Shown here piece after piece: positions 34,774 to 44,636 of a stretch of DNA of 64,000 bases. The DNA comes from Pseudotabrizicola algicola (lineage in GTDB: Bacteria > Pseudomonadota > Alphaproteobacteria > Rhodobacterales > Rhodobacteraceae), in assembly GCF_010915705.1 (NCBI RefSeq), contig NZ_JAAIKE010000001.1, positions 1,054,001 to 1,118,000 of the forward strand, read 5' to 3'. The stretch's first letter is position 1. Each line of letters begins with the position of its first letter. The notes beneath the pieces were generated by a model, which was given only the letters and a program-made list of their open reading frames with translations, did no database searches and was not told where the DNA came from. Made by a program: the position numbers and the translations under genes.

Positions 34774-36774
34774 ATGTTCAAGAAAATCCTGATTGCCAAC
34801 CGGGGCGAGATCGCCTGCCGCGTCATCAAATCCGCGCAGAAAATGGGGATCAAGACGGTCGCCGTCTATTCCGACGCCGACCGCAACGCGCTGCATGTGC
34901 GCATGGCGGACGAGGCGGTGCATATCGGCCCCTCTCCGGCCAACCAGTCCTATATCGTCATCGACAAGATCCTAGACGCGATCCGCCAGACGGGGGCCGA
35001 GGCGGTGCATCCCGGCTATGGCTTCCTGTCCGAGAACATGAACTTCGCCGCCGCGCTGGAACGCGAGGGCGTGGTGTTCATCGGCCCGCCCTCCCCCGCG
35101 ATCGAGGCGATGGGCGACAAGATCACCTCCAAGAAACTGGCGATGGAGGCGGGCGTTTCCACCGTCCCCGGCTACATGGGCCTGATCGCCGATGGTGACG
35201 AGGCGATCCGCATTTCCGGCGAGATCGGCTATCCGGTGATGATCAAGGCATCGGCAGGCGGCGGCGGCAAAGGCATGCGCATCGCGTGGAGCGAGTCGGA
35301 AGTGCGCGAAGGCTTCCAGTCGTCCAAGAACGAGGCTGCAAACAGCTTCGGCGACGACCGCATCTTCATCGAGAAATTCGTGACCCAGCCGCGCCACATC
35401 GAAATTCAGGTGCTGGCCGACAAGCACGGCAATTGCGTCTATCTGCACGAACGCGAATGCTCGATCCAGCGCCGCAACCAGAAGGTCATCGAAGAGGCCC
35501 CCTCGCCGTTTCTGGACGAGGCGACCCGCAAGGCGATGGGCGAACAGGCCTGCGCCCTTGCGCGCGCCGTGGGCTATACCAGCGCGGGCACGGTGGAATT
35601 CATCGTGGATGGCAACCGCAACTTCTATTTCCTCGAAATGAACACGCGGCTTCAGGTCGAACACCCTGTCACCGAACTCATCACCGGCGTCGATCTGGTG
35701 GAACAGATGATCCGCGTCGCCGCGGGCGAGCCGCTGCCCTTCCAGCAATCCGATCTCAAGATCAACGGCTGGGCGATGGAAAGCCGCCTCTACGCCGAAG
35801 ACCCCTACCGCAACTTCCTGCCCTCCATCGGGCGCCTCACCCGCTACCGCCCGCCGGTCGAAGGCCCGACCGCCACCGGCATCGTGCGCAATGACACCGG
35901 CGTGTTCGAAGGCGGCGAGATCAGCATGTTCTACGACCCGATGATCGCCAAGCTCTGCACATGGGGGCCGACCCGCGCCGATGCGATCGAGGAAATGCGC
36001 CTTGCCCTTGATACCTTCGAGGTCGAAGGCATCGGCCACAACCTGCCCTTCTGCTCGGCGGTGATGGACCACCCCCGCTTTACCAGCGGCAACATCACCA
36101 CCGCCTTCATCGCCGAGGAATTCCCCGAAGGCTTCCACGGCGTGACGCTGGATGACACCGCCCTGCGCCGCGTCGCCGCCGCCGCTGCCGCGATGAACCG
36201 CGTCGCCGAAATCCGCCGCACCAAGATTTCCGGCACGATGGACAACCACCAGCGCCGCGTCGGCGATGTCTGGGTGGTCAGCCTGCAAGGCGCGCAGCAC
36301 AAGGTCAGCATCAGCGCCGACAAGGCCGGCTCCACCGTCACCTTCGAGGACGGCACCGCCCTGCGGGTGGAATCCGACTGGACCCCGGGCGACAGCCTCG
36401 CCCGCCTGACGGTCGATGGCGCGCCCCTCGTGCTCAAGGTCGGCAAGGTGCCGATGGGCTTCCGCATCCGGTTGCGCGGCGCCGATCTCAAGGTGCTGGT
36501 GCAATCCCCGCGTCAGGCCGAACTCTCGGCCCTGATGCCGGAAAAACTGCCGCCCGACACCTCCAGATACCTCCTCTGCCCGATGCCCGGCCTTGTGGTC
36601 AGCATCAACGTGGCCGAAGGCGACGAGGTGCAGGAAGGTCAGGCGCTTGCCACGGTCGAGGCAATGAAGATGGAAAACATCCTCAAGGCCGAACGCAAGG
36701 GCGTGGTCAAGAAGATCGCCGCCAGCGCAGGCGCCAGCCTCAAGGTGGACGACATCATCATGGAGTTCGAATGA
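34774..36774 (+). CDS. pccA: Propionyl-CoA carboxylase, biotin carboxylase/carrier subunit
   Basis: 666 residues. Biotin carboxylase at about 1-445 (FKKILIANRGEIACRVIKSA, ASAGGGGKGMRIA in the ATP-grasp loop, EMNTRLQVEHPVTELITGVD); a linker domain that docks PccB; and a C-terminal biotinyl domain whose lysine is in VEAMKMENILKAE. It carboxylates its own biotin with ATP and bicarbonate for PccB to use. ATG 34774 follows GAGAGAG and matches the family start. It is 2.1 kb downstream of pccB, with small genes between them. Confidence 0.97.
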   Translation: MFKKILIANRGEIACRVIKSAQKMGIKTVAVYSDADRNALHVRMADEAVHIGPSPANQSYIVIDKILDAIRQTGAEAVHPGYGFLSENMNFAAALEREGVVFIGPPSPAIEAMGDKITSKKLAMEAGVSTVPGYMGLIADGDEAIRISGEIGYPVMIKASAGGGGKGMRIAWSESEVREGFQSSKNEAANSFGDDRIFIEKFVTQPRHIEIQVLADKHGNCVYLHERECSIQRRNQKVIEEAPSPFLDEATRKAMGEQACALARAVGYTSAGTVEFIVDGNRNFYFLEMNTRLQVEHPVTELITGVDLVEQMIRVAAGEPLPFQQSDLKINGWAMESRLYAEDPYRNFLPSIGRLTRYRPPVEGPTATGIVRNDTGVFEGGEISMFYDPMIAKLCTWGPTRADAIEEMRLALDTFEVEGIGHNLPFCSAVMDHPRFTSGNITTAFIAEEFPEGFHGVTLDDTALRRVAAAAAAMNRVAEIRRTKISGTMDNHQRRVGDVWVVSLQGAQHKVSISADKAGSTVTFEDGTALRVESDWTPGDSLARLTVDGAPLVLKVGKVPMGFRIRLRGADLKVLVQSPRQAELSALMPEKLPPDTSRYLLCPMPGLVVSINVAEGDEVQEGQALATVEAMKMENILKAERKGVVKKIAASAGASLKVDDIIMEFE

Positions 36775-36803
36775 TGAAGTCTCTGGCGCAACCCAAGCGC
36801 GGC

Positions 36804-37292
36804 CTAGCGCCCTGCCGGGTTGCGCTCCAGCATTTCCTGCCGCCGCAGCGGAAACTTGTCGATGGCCGCGACAATCTCCCGCACCTCCCACGGCAGCGGC
36901 TTGCGGATGACGGGGCGCAGATCCTTGTCCATCAGCACCAGCGAAAAGCCGCGCGGCCGCAGCCGCGTGCGCCATTCGCTGCGCGCCTCGGGGTCGGTGT
37001 CGGTGACAAGCACCACATCGCGCTGCTCCAGCGCGGCAAGGTCACGCCGCAAAAGCTCCATCTGGCGCAGAAAGTTCGGATCCTCCGGGCTGTCCCCGAA
37101 CACCACCACGGGGCGGAATTCATACAGAAGATCGGCAAAGACCACATCCGCCGCGTCGCGCGGCCCGTAAACCTCGACCGCTTCTTCGGTCACGGCCCCG
37201 GCCGGAACTGACGGATCGATCGCCCCCGCTTCCTGAGCGGAGACCATAAACGGCAGCAATGCTGCAAGACCAAGAGTATAAAGCGGTTTCAT
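36804..37292 (-). CDS. Exported DUF4174 protein
   Basis: 162 residues with a signal peptide ([19 protein letters not shown]). The body ([59 protein letters not shown]) matches the DUF4174 family of thioredoxin-like-fold envelope proteins without a CxxC pair. Function unknown. AAAGGGAG precedes ATG 37292. It is encoded against the flanking pccA and mutase genes, a position that recurs in related genomes as far as I recall. Confidence 0.82.
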   Translation of the reverse strand: MKPLYTLGLAALLPFMVSAQEAGAIDPSVPAGAVTEEAVEVYGPRDAADVVFADLLYEFRPVVVFGDSPEDPNFLRQMELLRRDLAALEQRDVVLVTDTDPEARSEWRTRLRPRGFSLVLMDKDLRPVIRKPLPWEVREIVAAIDKFPLRRQEMLERNPAGR

Positions 37293-37373
37293 GCGGCTCC
37301 CTTTGCCCAGAACATAGGGCGGCGCGGCGGGAAACCCAAGAGCAGATGCCACGCGCATATGACGGAGAAGACG

Positions 37374-39503
37374 ATGACCGACGCTTTGAAAACATGGGCC
37401 GCCCTCGCCACCAAGGAGCTCAAGGGCAAGGACCCCGAAAGCCTGATCTGGCACACCCTCGAAGGCATCCCCGTCAAGCCGCTCTACACCGCCGCCGATA
37501 CGGCCGACCTGCCGCATATGGGCGGGGTGCCGGGGGCAGCCCCCTTCACCCGCGGGGTCAAGGCCACGATGTATGCGGGCCGCCCCTGGACGATCCGGCA
37601 ATATGCGGGGTTCTCCACCGCAGAGGAATCCAACGCCTTTTACCGCAAGGCGCTGGCCGCAGGGCAACAGGGCGTCTCGGTCGCCTTCGACCTTGCCACC
37701 CACCGCGGCTACGATTCCGACCATCCCCGCGTGGTGGGCGATGTGGGCAAGGCGGGCGTTGCCATCGACTCGGTCGAAGACATGAAAATCCTGTTCGACG
37801 GCATCCCGCTGGAAAAAGTCAGCGTTTCCATGACCATGAACGGCGCGGTCATCCCGATCCTCGCCAATTTCATCGTCACCGGCGAAGAACAGGGCGTCGA
37901 CCGCAGCCTGCTGTCTGGCACCATTCAGAATGACATTCTGAAGGAATTCATGGTCCGCAACACCTATGTCTACCCGCCCGAACCGTCGATGCGGATCATT
38001 GCGGACATCATCGAATACACGTCCGAACATATGCCGAAGTTCAACTCGATCTCGATTTCCGGCTATCACATGCAGGAAGCCGGGGCCAATCTGGTGCAGG
38101 AACTGGCCTTCACCCTCGCCGACGGGCGCGAATATGTGCGCACCGCGATTGCGCGCGGCATGGATGTCGATGCCTTCGCGGGCCGCCTGTCGTTCTTCTT
38201 CGCCATCGGCATGAACTTCTTCATGGAGGCCGCCAAACTGCGCGCCGCGCGCCTCTTGTGGCACCGCATCATGTCGGAATTCGAGCCGAAGAAGGAAGGC
38301 TCGCTGATGCTGCGCACCCATTGCCAGACCTCGGGCGTGTCCTTGCAAGAGGCCGATCCCTACAACAATGTGATCCGCACCGCCTATGAGGCAATGTCTG
38401 CGGTGCTGGGTGGCACGCAAAGCCTGCACACCAACGCGCTGGACGAGGCCATCGCCCTGCCGACCGAGTTTTCCGCCCGCATCGCCCGCAACACCCAGTT
38501 GATCCTGCAGGAAGAAACCGGGATCACCCATGTCGTCGATCCGCTGGCGGGCAGCTATTACGTCGAGACCCTCACGCATCAGCTGGCCGAAGAGGCGTGG
38601 AAGCTGATCGAGGAAGTCGAGGCGATGGGCGGCATGACCAAGGCCGTCGCCAGCGGCATGCCCAAGCTGCGCATCGAGGAATCCGCCGCCCGCCGTCAGG
38701 CCGCGATTGACCGGGGCGAAGATGTGATCGTCGGGGTCAACAAATACCGCAAGGCCAAGGAAGACCCGATCGACATTCTCGATATCGACAACGTCGCCGT
38801 CCGCGACAGCCAGATCGCCCGCCTGCAGGCCACCCGCGCCAGCCGCGACGAGACCGCCTGCCTCGCCGCGCTTGCCGAACTGACCCGCCGCGCCGCCGAA
38901 GGAGGCAACCTGCTCGATGCCGCCGTGTCAGCCGCCCGCGCCCGTGCCACCGTAGGAGAGATTTCCGACGCCATGGAAAAAGTGTTTGGCCGCCACCGCG
39001 CCGAGGTGAAAACCCTCGCCGGAGTTTACGGTGCCGCCTATGAGGGCGACGCCGGATTTGCGGCCATTCAGGCCGATGTCGAGGCTTTTGCCGCCGAGGA
39101 AGGCCGCCGCCCGCGTATGCTGGTGGTCAAGATGGGGCAAGACGGGCATGACCGCGGCGCCAAGGTCATCGCCACCGCCTTCGCCGATATCGGCTTCGAT
39201 GTGGATGTGGGCCCCCTGTTCCAGACACCGGAAGAGGCGGCGCAGGATGCCATCGACAATGACGTGCATGTCATCGGCATCTCGTCCCAAGCGGCAGGCC
39301 ACAAGACGCTCGCCCCGAAACTGGTGCAGGCACTTCAGGCGGCTGGCGCGGGCGATATTCTGGTCATCTGTGGCGGCGTCATCCCGCAGCAGGATTACCA
39401 GTTCCTCTATGACAGCGGGGTAAAGGCCATCTTCGGCCCCGGCACCAATATCCCCGGCGCCGCCAAGGATATCCTGACGCTCATCCGTCAGGCGCGCGGC
39501 TGA
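37374..39503 (+). CDS. scpA: Methylmalonyl-CoA mutase
   Basis: 709-residue adenosylcobalamin-dependent mutase converting (R)-methylmalonyl-CoA to succinyl-CoA. The substrate barrel ([55 protein letters not shown]) is followed by a C-terminal B12-binding domain with [20 protein letters not shown], whose histidine ligates cobalt, and [13 protein letters not shown]. It is a single-chain (homodimer-type) enzyme. ATG 37374 has GGAG at good spacing; an ATG five codons earlier is possible. With pccAB it completes propionyl-CoA assimilation; the epimerase and MeaB chaperone genes are not in this window. Confidence 0.97.
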   Translation: MTDALKTWAALATKELKGKDPESLIWHTLEGIPVKPLYTAADTADLPHMGGVPGAAPFTRGVKATMYAGRPWTIRQYAGFSTAEESNAFYRKALAAGQQGVSVAFDLATHRGYDSDHPRVVGDVGKAGVAIDSVEDMKILFDGIPLEKVSVSMTMNGAVIPILANFIVTGEEQGVDRSLLSGTIQNDILKEFMVRNTYVYPPEPSMRIIADIIEYTSEHMPKFNSISISGYHMQEAGANLVQELAFTLADGREYVRTAIARGMDVDAFAGRLSFFFAIGMNFFMEAAKLRAARLLWHRIMSEFEPKKEGSLMLRTHCQTSGVSLQEADPYNNVIRTAYEAMSAVLGGTQSLHTNALDEAIALPTEFSARIARNTQLILQEETGITHVVDPLAGSYYVETLTHQLAEEAWKLIEEVEAMGGMTKAVASGMPKLRIEESAARRQAAIDRGEDVIVGVNKYRKAKEDPIDILDIDNVAVRDSQIARLQATRASRDETACLAALAELTRRAAEGGNLLDAAVSAARARATVGEISDAMEKVFGRHRAEVKTLAGVYGAAYEGDAGFAAIQADVEAFAAEEGRRPRMLVVKMGQDGHDRGAKVIATAFADIGFDVDVGPLFQTPEEAAQDAIDNDVHVIGISSQAAGHKTLAPKLVQALQAAGAGDILVICGGVIPQQDYQFLYDSGVKAIFGPGTNIPGAAKDILTLIRQARG

Positions 39504-39555
39504 CGCCCTCGGATGCCCGCTCGGGCAATGCATCTCAACATGGGCGCGGGGCGTA

Positions 39556-41274
39556 TCAGCCCCCGCCCGCCATCGCCATCAGGATCAGCAGCGGCGCAAG
39601 ACCCATCAGGAACCCGCCGCCGCCCCCGCCGCCGTCTCCGTCCCCCTCATCGGCAGGGCTGTTGCTTTCGTCGGGCGTGTCCTCCTCGGGGATGGGTTCG
39701 GCGACCGGATCAAACAGATCACCCTCATCTTCGATCGCAGGATCGGGCGCTTCGGCAAAATCCTCGCCCGGCACCACGCCGCGGATCACCACCTGCATGA
39801 TCTCGCCGGGGGAGAGATCGGCGGTCAGCACCCCGTCGCGGTAAACCGTATCGGTCTCCCGCGTCTCGACCTGCGCCCGCGAGGATGTGCTGCCCCTCGG
39901 CTGGCCATCGGCCACGCCCAGAACCGTGACCTCCATGCATTCAAAGCCGCTGATGACGCCCGAGATATCCACCTGCGTCGTGCTGGCCTGCTCGGCGGTC
40001 GAGACGATGTAGAACACCGCATCCCCCCCGCCCGAGAACATGTGGACATCCGCCGTGTCCGTCACAAGCTCGGTTTCCGGACCGCCCTGCGGCGTCAGAT
40101 CGATCATCGATTTGCCGATCAGGTTCTTCGAGATCATCGAGAACATCTCGCCCGCAGGGGTCGGCTCGGAAAACACGGCCCCGCGTGACAGCGCATTGGC
40201 GCTGTTCTGGATCAGCGGCCAGACATGCGCCTGACTGACCCCCTGCGCCATGAATGTCTCGACCAGATCGAGCATCTCGCGCGCCTGGTTCAGGCCGAAG
40301 TCGATGTCCTTTTCCGGCCCCTTCGCCGCCTTGAGGTTCCATTCGGTCACATGCACCTCGAGATCGCGCATCCCTTCATGCGACATCCACACGCGCGAGA
40401 TGGTGTTCAGATCATACTGGCGGCTGCTTTCGTTGCCGCGGCTGTAGACATGGGCAATCACCCCGTCTATCGCCTCGCGGCTTTCCTCGCTGTCAAACCC
40501 CATGATGACCAGTTCATTGTTCACCTCGGTCCAGTTGACATCCCCGTTGGCGCGGATGTTGCTCAGGGCGATCCGCGCATCGGGATAGCGCTCGTTCAGA
40601 TCGGCGATCACATCGGGCGAACTCCAGCCCGCATACTGCGCGGAAAGGTTCGAGGTGCCATAGTTATGGCCCATCTGCACCAGCACCTTCATCGCATCGG
40701 TATCGACCGCATAATCCTCGGCAACCTGCTTGAGCTCGTCATCGATGATGACCGCCATCTCCGACGCCAGACGCCCGTATTCCACGGCATTCATCTCGCC
40801 CGAGCCCCAGTATTCGTTGCCGATTTCGAAGCCCGCGATCTTGGCATCGCCGTAAACGCCGGACGCCACATCATTGATGAAACCGCGCAGCGCCGTTTCA
40901 TCCACGGCAGGCAGGCGGTTGCCATAGCGGTCGGTGGCATCGCCCAGCATGAACCGCGTCGGGATCACGATGGTCACCGGATGGCCATGCACCTCGGCAA
41001 AGGACATGAAATGCGAAATCGGAATGAACGGCACAACCTCGCCGGTCGCGGCATGCTGCGCCTCCGAGGCATCCGGGTTCTCGATGTCGAAGTAATCCTC
41101 TGTCAGCGTCCCGCCCGGATAGCGCAGACCCGTCACCCCCAGCGAGTTGATCGCCTGCGCATAAGACCCGTCTCCGGTCATCGGCCCGCGATTGGCCAGA
41201 ACATTCCCGCCGAAAATCGCACTTGTCGCAAGATGGCCGAATGCCTCTGCATTGCTTGGTAAAACTGTCGGCAC
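39556..41274 (-). CDS. Clan GH-A-like glycoside hydrolase with C-terminal hydrophobic tail
   Basis: About 572 residues from the preferred GTG start. A TIM-barrel hydrolase is suggested by LRYPGGTLTEDYF near 50, FEIGNEYWGSG with candidate acid/base Glu 154, and EVHVTEWNL with candidate nucleophile Glu 311; this spacing resembles GH39/GH51-type enzymes. A beta-rich domain follows (about 395-500), then an Asp/Glu/Pro-rich linker (505-545), a run of glycines and a hydrophobic tail FLMGLAPLLILMAMAGGG. There is no N-terminal signal peptide. The open frame continues 80 Arg-rich codons upstream that do not look coding. The polysaccharide substrate is unknown; it may be exported by type I secretion and held at the surface. 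Confidence 0.7.
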   Translation of the reverse strand: MPTVLPSNAEAFGHLATSAIFGGNVLANRGPMTGDGSYAQAINSLGVTGLRYPGGTLTEDYFDIENPDASEAQHAATGEVVPFIPISHFMSFAEVHGHPVTIVIPTRFMLGDATDRYGNRLPAVDETALRGFINDVASGVYGDAKIAGFEIGNEYWGSGEMNAVEYGRLASEMAVIIDDELKQVAEDYAVDTDAMKVLVQMGHNYGTSNLSAQYAGWSSPDVIADLNERYPDARIALSNIRANGDVNWTEVNNELVIMGFDSEESREAIDGVIAHVYSRGNESSRQYDLNTISRVWMSHEGMRDLEVHVTEWNLKAAKGPEKDIDFGLNQAREMLDLVETFMAQGVSQAHVWPLIQNSANALSRGAVFSEPTPAGEMFSMISKNLIGKSMIDLTPQGGPETELVTDTADVHMFSGGGDAVFYIVSTAEQASTTQVDISGVISGFECMEVTVLGVADGQPRGSTSSRAQVETRETDTVYRDGVLTADLSPGEIMQVVIRGVVPGEDFAEAPDPAIEDEGDLFDPVAEPIPEEDTPDESNSPADEGDGDGGGGGGGFLMGLAPLLILMAMAGGG

Positions 41275-41723
41275 TGTATCAATCTCCCCACACCCAAGAG
41301 ATCCGACCGTCCGACACCGCCCCCAAATCCGCCCTGCTCGACCAAAATCCGCCTGACGCGCGCCATAGCGCCGGAAGGCTCTTTTCGGTCTGTTCCGTGG
41401 CCTTCGCCTGTGAGTGCGCGGGGGCCAGCGGACGGGTCTGAAAACCGGATCGAACGTTCTGTTCTCGGGGAAATCGATGCAATCGCCGTGCCGATGGGCC
41501 GCGCGAAAGGGCACGCGGCGGCCTTACTGGCGTGAGGATGGGGCCAATCCCGACATTGGTCGGGTTGCTTGGCAAATGGTGGCAAGAACGCGGGCCAAAT
41601 GGACCGTCACCCGCCGCACCTCGGGCGCGGCGGGGTCAAGTCAGGCAAGAACTGCTTGGAATGGCAGGCGCGCCGCAGCCCCTCGCCGCCACGGCAGCGG
41701 GGCGCATCGCCTTGTCCGGGGCC
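41275..41723. other. 449-base region without a convincing gene
   Basis: Between the glycoside hydrolase and phoU. Short open frames on both strands are Arg/Pro-rich and lack ribosome binding sites and family motifs. No tRNA or clear terminator is visible. It probably contains the hydrolase promoter and the end of the pst-phoU transcript. In many relatives phoB follows phoU; nothing like a response-regulator start is present here. Confidence 0.5.
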
Positions 41724-42434
41724 TCAGGCCCCGGTTTCAAACGCGGTGGTATCGCCCTTGGGCCGCTGATCTGCCGGCAAGGCTCCGGTGACCAGATAGA
41801 TCACCTGCTCGGCAATGCCGGTGGCATGGTCGCCCACCCGCTCGATGTTCTTGGCGATGAAATGCAGATGCATGCAGCCGGTAATGGTGCGCGGGTCCTC
41901 CAGCATATGCGTCAGAATCTCGCGGAACAGCGCGCTGTAGATCTGGTCGATCTCGCTGTCGCGCGCGCGCACGCTGGCGGCCAGATCGGCATCGCGCTTG
42001 ATATAGGCATCCAGCGCCGCATGCAGTTGCTGCTGCACCGCCCCCGCCATGCGCAACACCGACGCCGACAGCCCCCCGATCGGCGCGCTCTGGTTCAGCA
42101 CCGTGGTGCGCTTGCCAAGGTTCTTGGCATAATCGCCGCAGCGCTCCAGATTGCTTGCCACCTTCATCACGCTCAGCACCGTGCGCAGGTCGCCCGCATT
42201 GGGCTGGCGCAGGGCAATCAGCCGCGCGCAGTCGGCGTTGATCTGTTCTTCCAGAGCGTCGATCGCCGCGTCCTCGCGCCGGACGCTGTTGGCCAAGGCG
42301 TCATCACGGCCATGCAGCGCCTGCGCCGCCTTTCCGATTGCCTCTTCAACCAGCGCCCCCATCCTGACGACCAGCGCCTGCACGCTGTGAAGGTCGCGGT
42401 CAAAGGCGCGAAGGATATGCGGATCAGTTTGCAT
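41724..42434 (-). CDS. phoU: Phosphate signalling protein PhoU
   Basis: 236 residues forming two tandem PhoU helical repeats: LVVRMGALVEEAIGKAAQAL and NLERCGDYAKNLGKR in the first, HFIAKNIERVGDHATGIAEQV in the second, with the conserved E/R-GD metal-binding motifs. PhoU links Pst transport to the PhoR-PhoB system, keeping the regulon off when phosphate is plentiful. It is the last gene of pstSCAB-phoU, 14 bases after pstB. Confidence 0.95.
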   Translation of the reverse strand: MQTDPHILRAFDRDLHSVQALVVRMGALVEEAIGKAAQALHGRDDALANSVRREDAAIDALEEQINADCARLIALRQPNAGDLRTVLSVMKVASNLERCGDYAKNLGKRTTVLNQSAPIGGLSASVLRMAGAVQQQLHAALDAYIKRDADLAASVRARDSEIDQIYSALFREILTHMLEDPRTITGCMHLHFIAKNIERVGDHATGIAEQVIYLVTGALPADQRPKGDTTAFETGA

Positions 42435-42448
42435 CCCGCCGCCCCCCG

Positions 42449-43246
42449 TCAACCGATCCGGCCCGAAATATAGGATTCGGTCCGTGGATCGCTCGGATTG
42501 GTGAAGATGGTGCCGGTCTCGCCATATTCCACCAGATTGCCAAGGTGGAAGAACGCCGTGCGCTGCGAAACCCGCGCCGCCTGCTGCATCGAATGGGTCA
42601 CGATCACCACCGAGAAGGACGCGCGCAACTCGTCGATCAACTCCTCGACCTGCGCCGTGGCAATCGGGTCCAGCGCCGAACAGGGCTCGTCCATCAGCAG
42701 AACCTCGGGCGCGGTGGCAATCGCACGCGCGATGCACAAACGCTGCTGTTGGCCGCCCGACAGGCCGGTGCCGGGGCTGTTCAGCCGGTCCTTGGCCTCG
42801 TTCCACAGCGCGGCCTTGCGCAGCGCCTTTTCCACGATCTCGTCCAACTCGGCCTTGTTGCGCGTCATGCCGTGGATTTTCGGGCCATAGGCCACATTGT
42901 CATAGATCGACTTGGGAAACGGATTGGGCTTCTGAAACACCATGCCGACCTTGGCGCGCAGCTGCACAGGATCCACCCGCTTGTCATAGATGTTCTCGCC
43001 GTCGATCAGGATCTCGCCCGACACGCGGGCCGAGGCCACGGTGTCATTCATCCGGTTCAGACAGCGCAAAAAGGTGGATTTGCCGCACCCCGAAGGCCCG
43101 ATGAAGGCGGTCACGGTATTGGCAAGGATATCGACATTCACATCCTTCAGGGCATGGGTGGTGCCGTAATGCACCTGCACGCCGCGCGCCGTGATCTTGG
43201 CCTTCTGGGTGTTCACGTCTCTCTCCACAATTCGCATGTCGTTCAT
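42449..43246 (-). CDS. pstB: Phosphate ABC transporter ATPase PstB
   Basis: 265-residue ABC ATPase: Walker [19 protein letters not shown], signature [16 protein letters not shown], Walker [14 protein letters not shown], switch His in [11 protein letters not shown]. The segment [24 protein letters not shown] is diagnostic of PstB. It energises high-affinity phosphate import. I chose ATG 43246; the frame runs 23 codons further into the pstA end. Confidence 0.97.
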   Translation of the reverse strand: MNDMRIVERDVNTQKAKITARGVQVHYGTTHALKDVNVDILANTVTAFIGPSGCGKSTFLRCLNRMNDTVASARVSGEILIDGENIYDKRVDPVQLRAKVGMVFQKPNPFPKSIYDNVAYGPKIHGMTRNKAELDEIVEKALRKAALWNEAKDRLNSPGTGLSGGQQQRLCIARAIATAPEVLLMDEPCSALDPIATAQVEELIDELRASFSVVIVTHSMQQAARVSQRTAFFHLGNLVEYGETGTIFTNPSDPRTESYISGRIG

Positions 43247-43274
43247 TTGGAAGGCACCTTTTATGTGCGTTCTG

Positions 43275-44636
43275 TCACCAGCGCCGTTCGAAGCGGCGGC
43301 GCAGGACGATGGCAAGGATGTTCATGACCAAGAGGAAGGCCAGAAGCACGATGATGGCCCCCGACGAGCGTTCGATGAAGGCCGGGTCCGAGCGCGAGGC
43401 CCAGGAATAGACCTGCACCGGCAAGGCCGTGGCGGGGTCGAAGAAACCGCCCTCCAGCGGGCTGGACGGATAGTTGGCGACAAAGGCCACCATCCCGATC
43501 AGCAGCAGCGGCGCGGTTTCGCCAAGGGCCGAGGCAAGGCCGAGGATGGTCCCCGTCATGATGCCGGGCGCGGCCAGCGGCAGCACATGGTGGAACACCG
43601 TCTGCATCTTCGACGCCCCCACCCCCAGCGCCGCATCGCGGATCGACGGCGGCACGGCCCGCAGCGACGCGCGGGTGGCAATGATGATCGTGGGCAACGT
43701 CATTAGCGTCAGCACCAGCGCGCCCACGATGGGGGCCGAGGCCGGCAGCTTGGCAAAGTTGATGAAGATCGCCAGACCGAGGATGCCATAGACGATGGAC
43801 GGCACCGCGGCGAGGTTCGAGATGTTCACCTCGATGATGTCGGTCCATTTGTTCTTGGGCGCGAATTCCTCGAGATAGATCGACGCGGCCACCCCGATGG
43901 GCAGCACCATGATCGCCACCAGAAACATCATGTAGAGCGATCCGATGATCGCAATGCCCAGCCCCGCCGATTCCGGCCGCTGGTCCGACGCGTCCGGGTT
44001 GGTCAGGAACCGCCAGTTGAAGGCACTCTTCAGCACCCCCGCCTCGATCAGCCGGTCGGCAAGCTGCAACTGCTCGGGCGTGATGTTGCTGTCCAGCGCC
44101 GCCGAGGCCATCGTGACGCGGCCCTTCATGTAGCCGTCGATCCGGCCCGAGGCAAAGGCGCCAAAGCGGATTGTCTGCCCGATCAACTCGGGGTCGGCCA
44201 GCACCATGTTGCGCAGCCGCGCCGGCGCATCGCGCGAAATGAACTCGCCCACCTGCTTGGGGCTTACGCCCTCCACCGAGATGTTGCGCTCGGCCATATA
44301 GTCGTTCAGCGCGGCAGTCAGCAGGTTGCCATAGCCGATGGTGGTCACCTTGCTCAGCGATTCAAGGCTGCGGTCGCCCTGCGGGTCCAGACGTTCGGCA
44401 TCCAGCGTCACAGTCAGTTCCAGACTCGCCTGCCGGAAGGCCGAAACCCCGTCCGAAAAGATCGTCCACAGCATGACGCACAGCGTGACAAGGCTCACCG
44501 AGATTGCCGCGATCCCGTAGAACTTGAACCGCGCCTCGGCAGCGTTGCGCCGCTTCATCAGCGCATCCTGCTGCAAAAGCGACGAGCTGCCCTGCGGCCG
44601 GGCGTCGGGCAGGCCAGAGGCGGTTGCGTCGGTCAT
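43275..44636 (-). CDS. pstA: Phosphate ABC transporter permease PstA
   Basis: 453 residues. A long N-terminal extension (about 1-200) with one membrane segment and a periplasmic part ([20 protein letters not shown]) corresponds to the PstA_N/DUF3333 region of alphaproteobacterial PstA. The permease core has [35 protein letters not shown] and the coupling loop [27 protein letters not shown]. It overlaps pstC by four bases. With PstC it forms the phosphate channel. Confidence 0.95.
   Translation of the reverse strand: MTDATASGLPDARPQGSSSLLQQDALMKRRNAAEARFKFYGIAAISVSLVTLCVMLWTIFSDGVSAFRQASLELTVTLDAERLDPQGDRSLESLSKVTTIGYGNLLTAALNDYMAERNISVEGVSPKQVGEFISRDAPARLRNMVLADPELIGQTIRFGAFASGRIDGYMKGRVTMASAALDSNITPEQLQLADRLIEAGVLKSAFNWRFLTNPDASDQRPESAGLGIAIIGSLYMMFLVAIMVLPIGVAASIYLEEFAPKNKWTDIIEVNISNLAAVPSIVYGILGLAIFINFAKLPASAPIVGALVLTLMTLPTIIIATRASLRAVPPSIRDAALGVGASKMQTVFHHVLPLAAPGIMTGTILGLASALGETAPLLLIGMVAFVANYPSSPLEGGFFDPATALPVQVYSWASRSDPAFIERSSGAIIVLLAFLLVMNILAIVLRRRFERRW

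Noticed and set aside
41275-41723. Remnant of phoB after phoU
   Set aside because: None of the translations shows a receiver start (VVDDE) or winged-helix motif, so no remnant can be supported.
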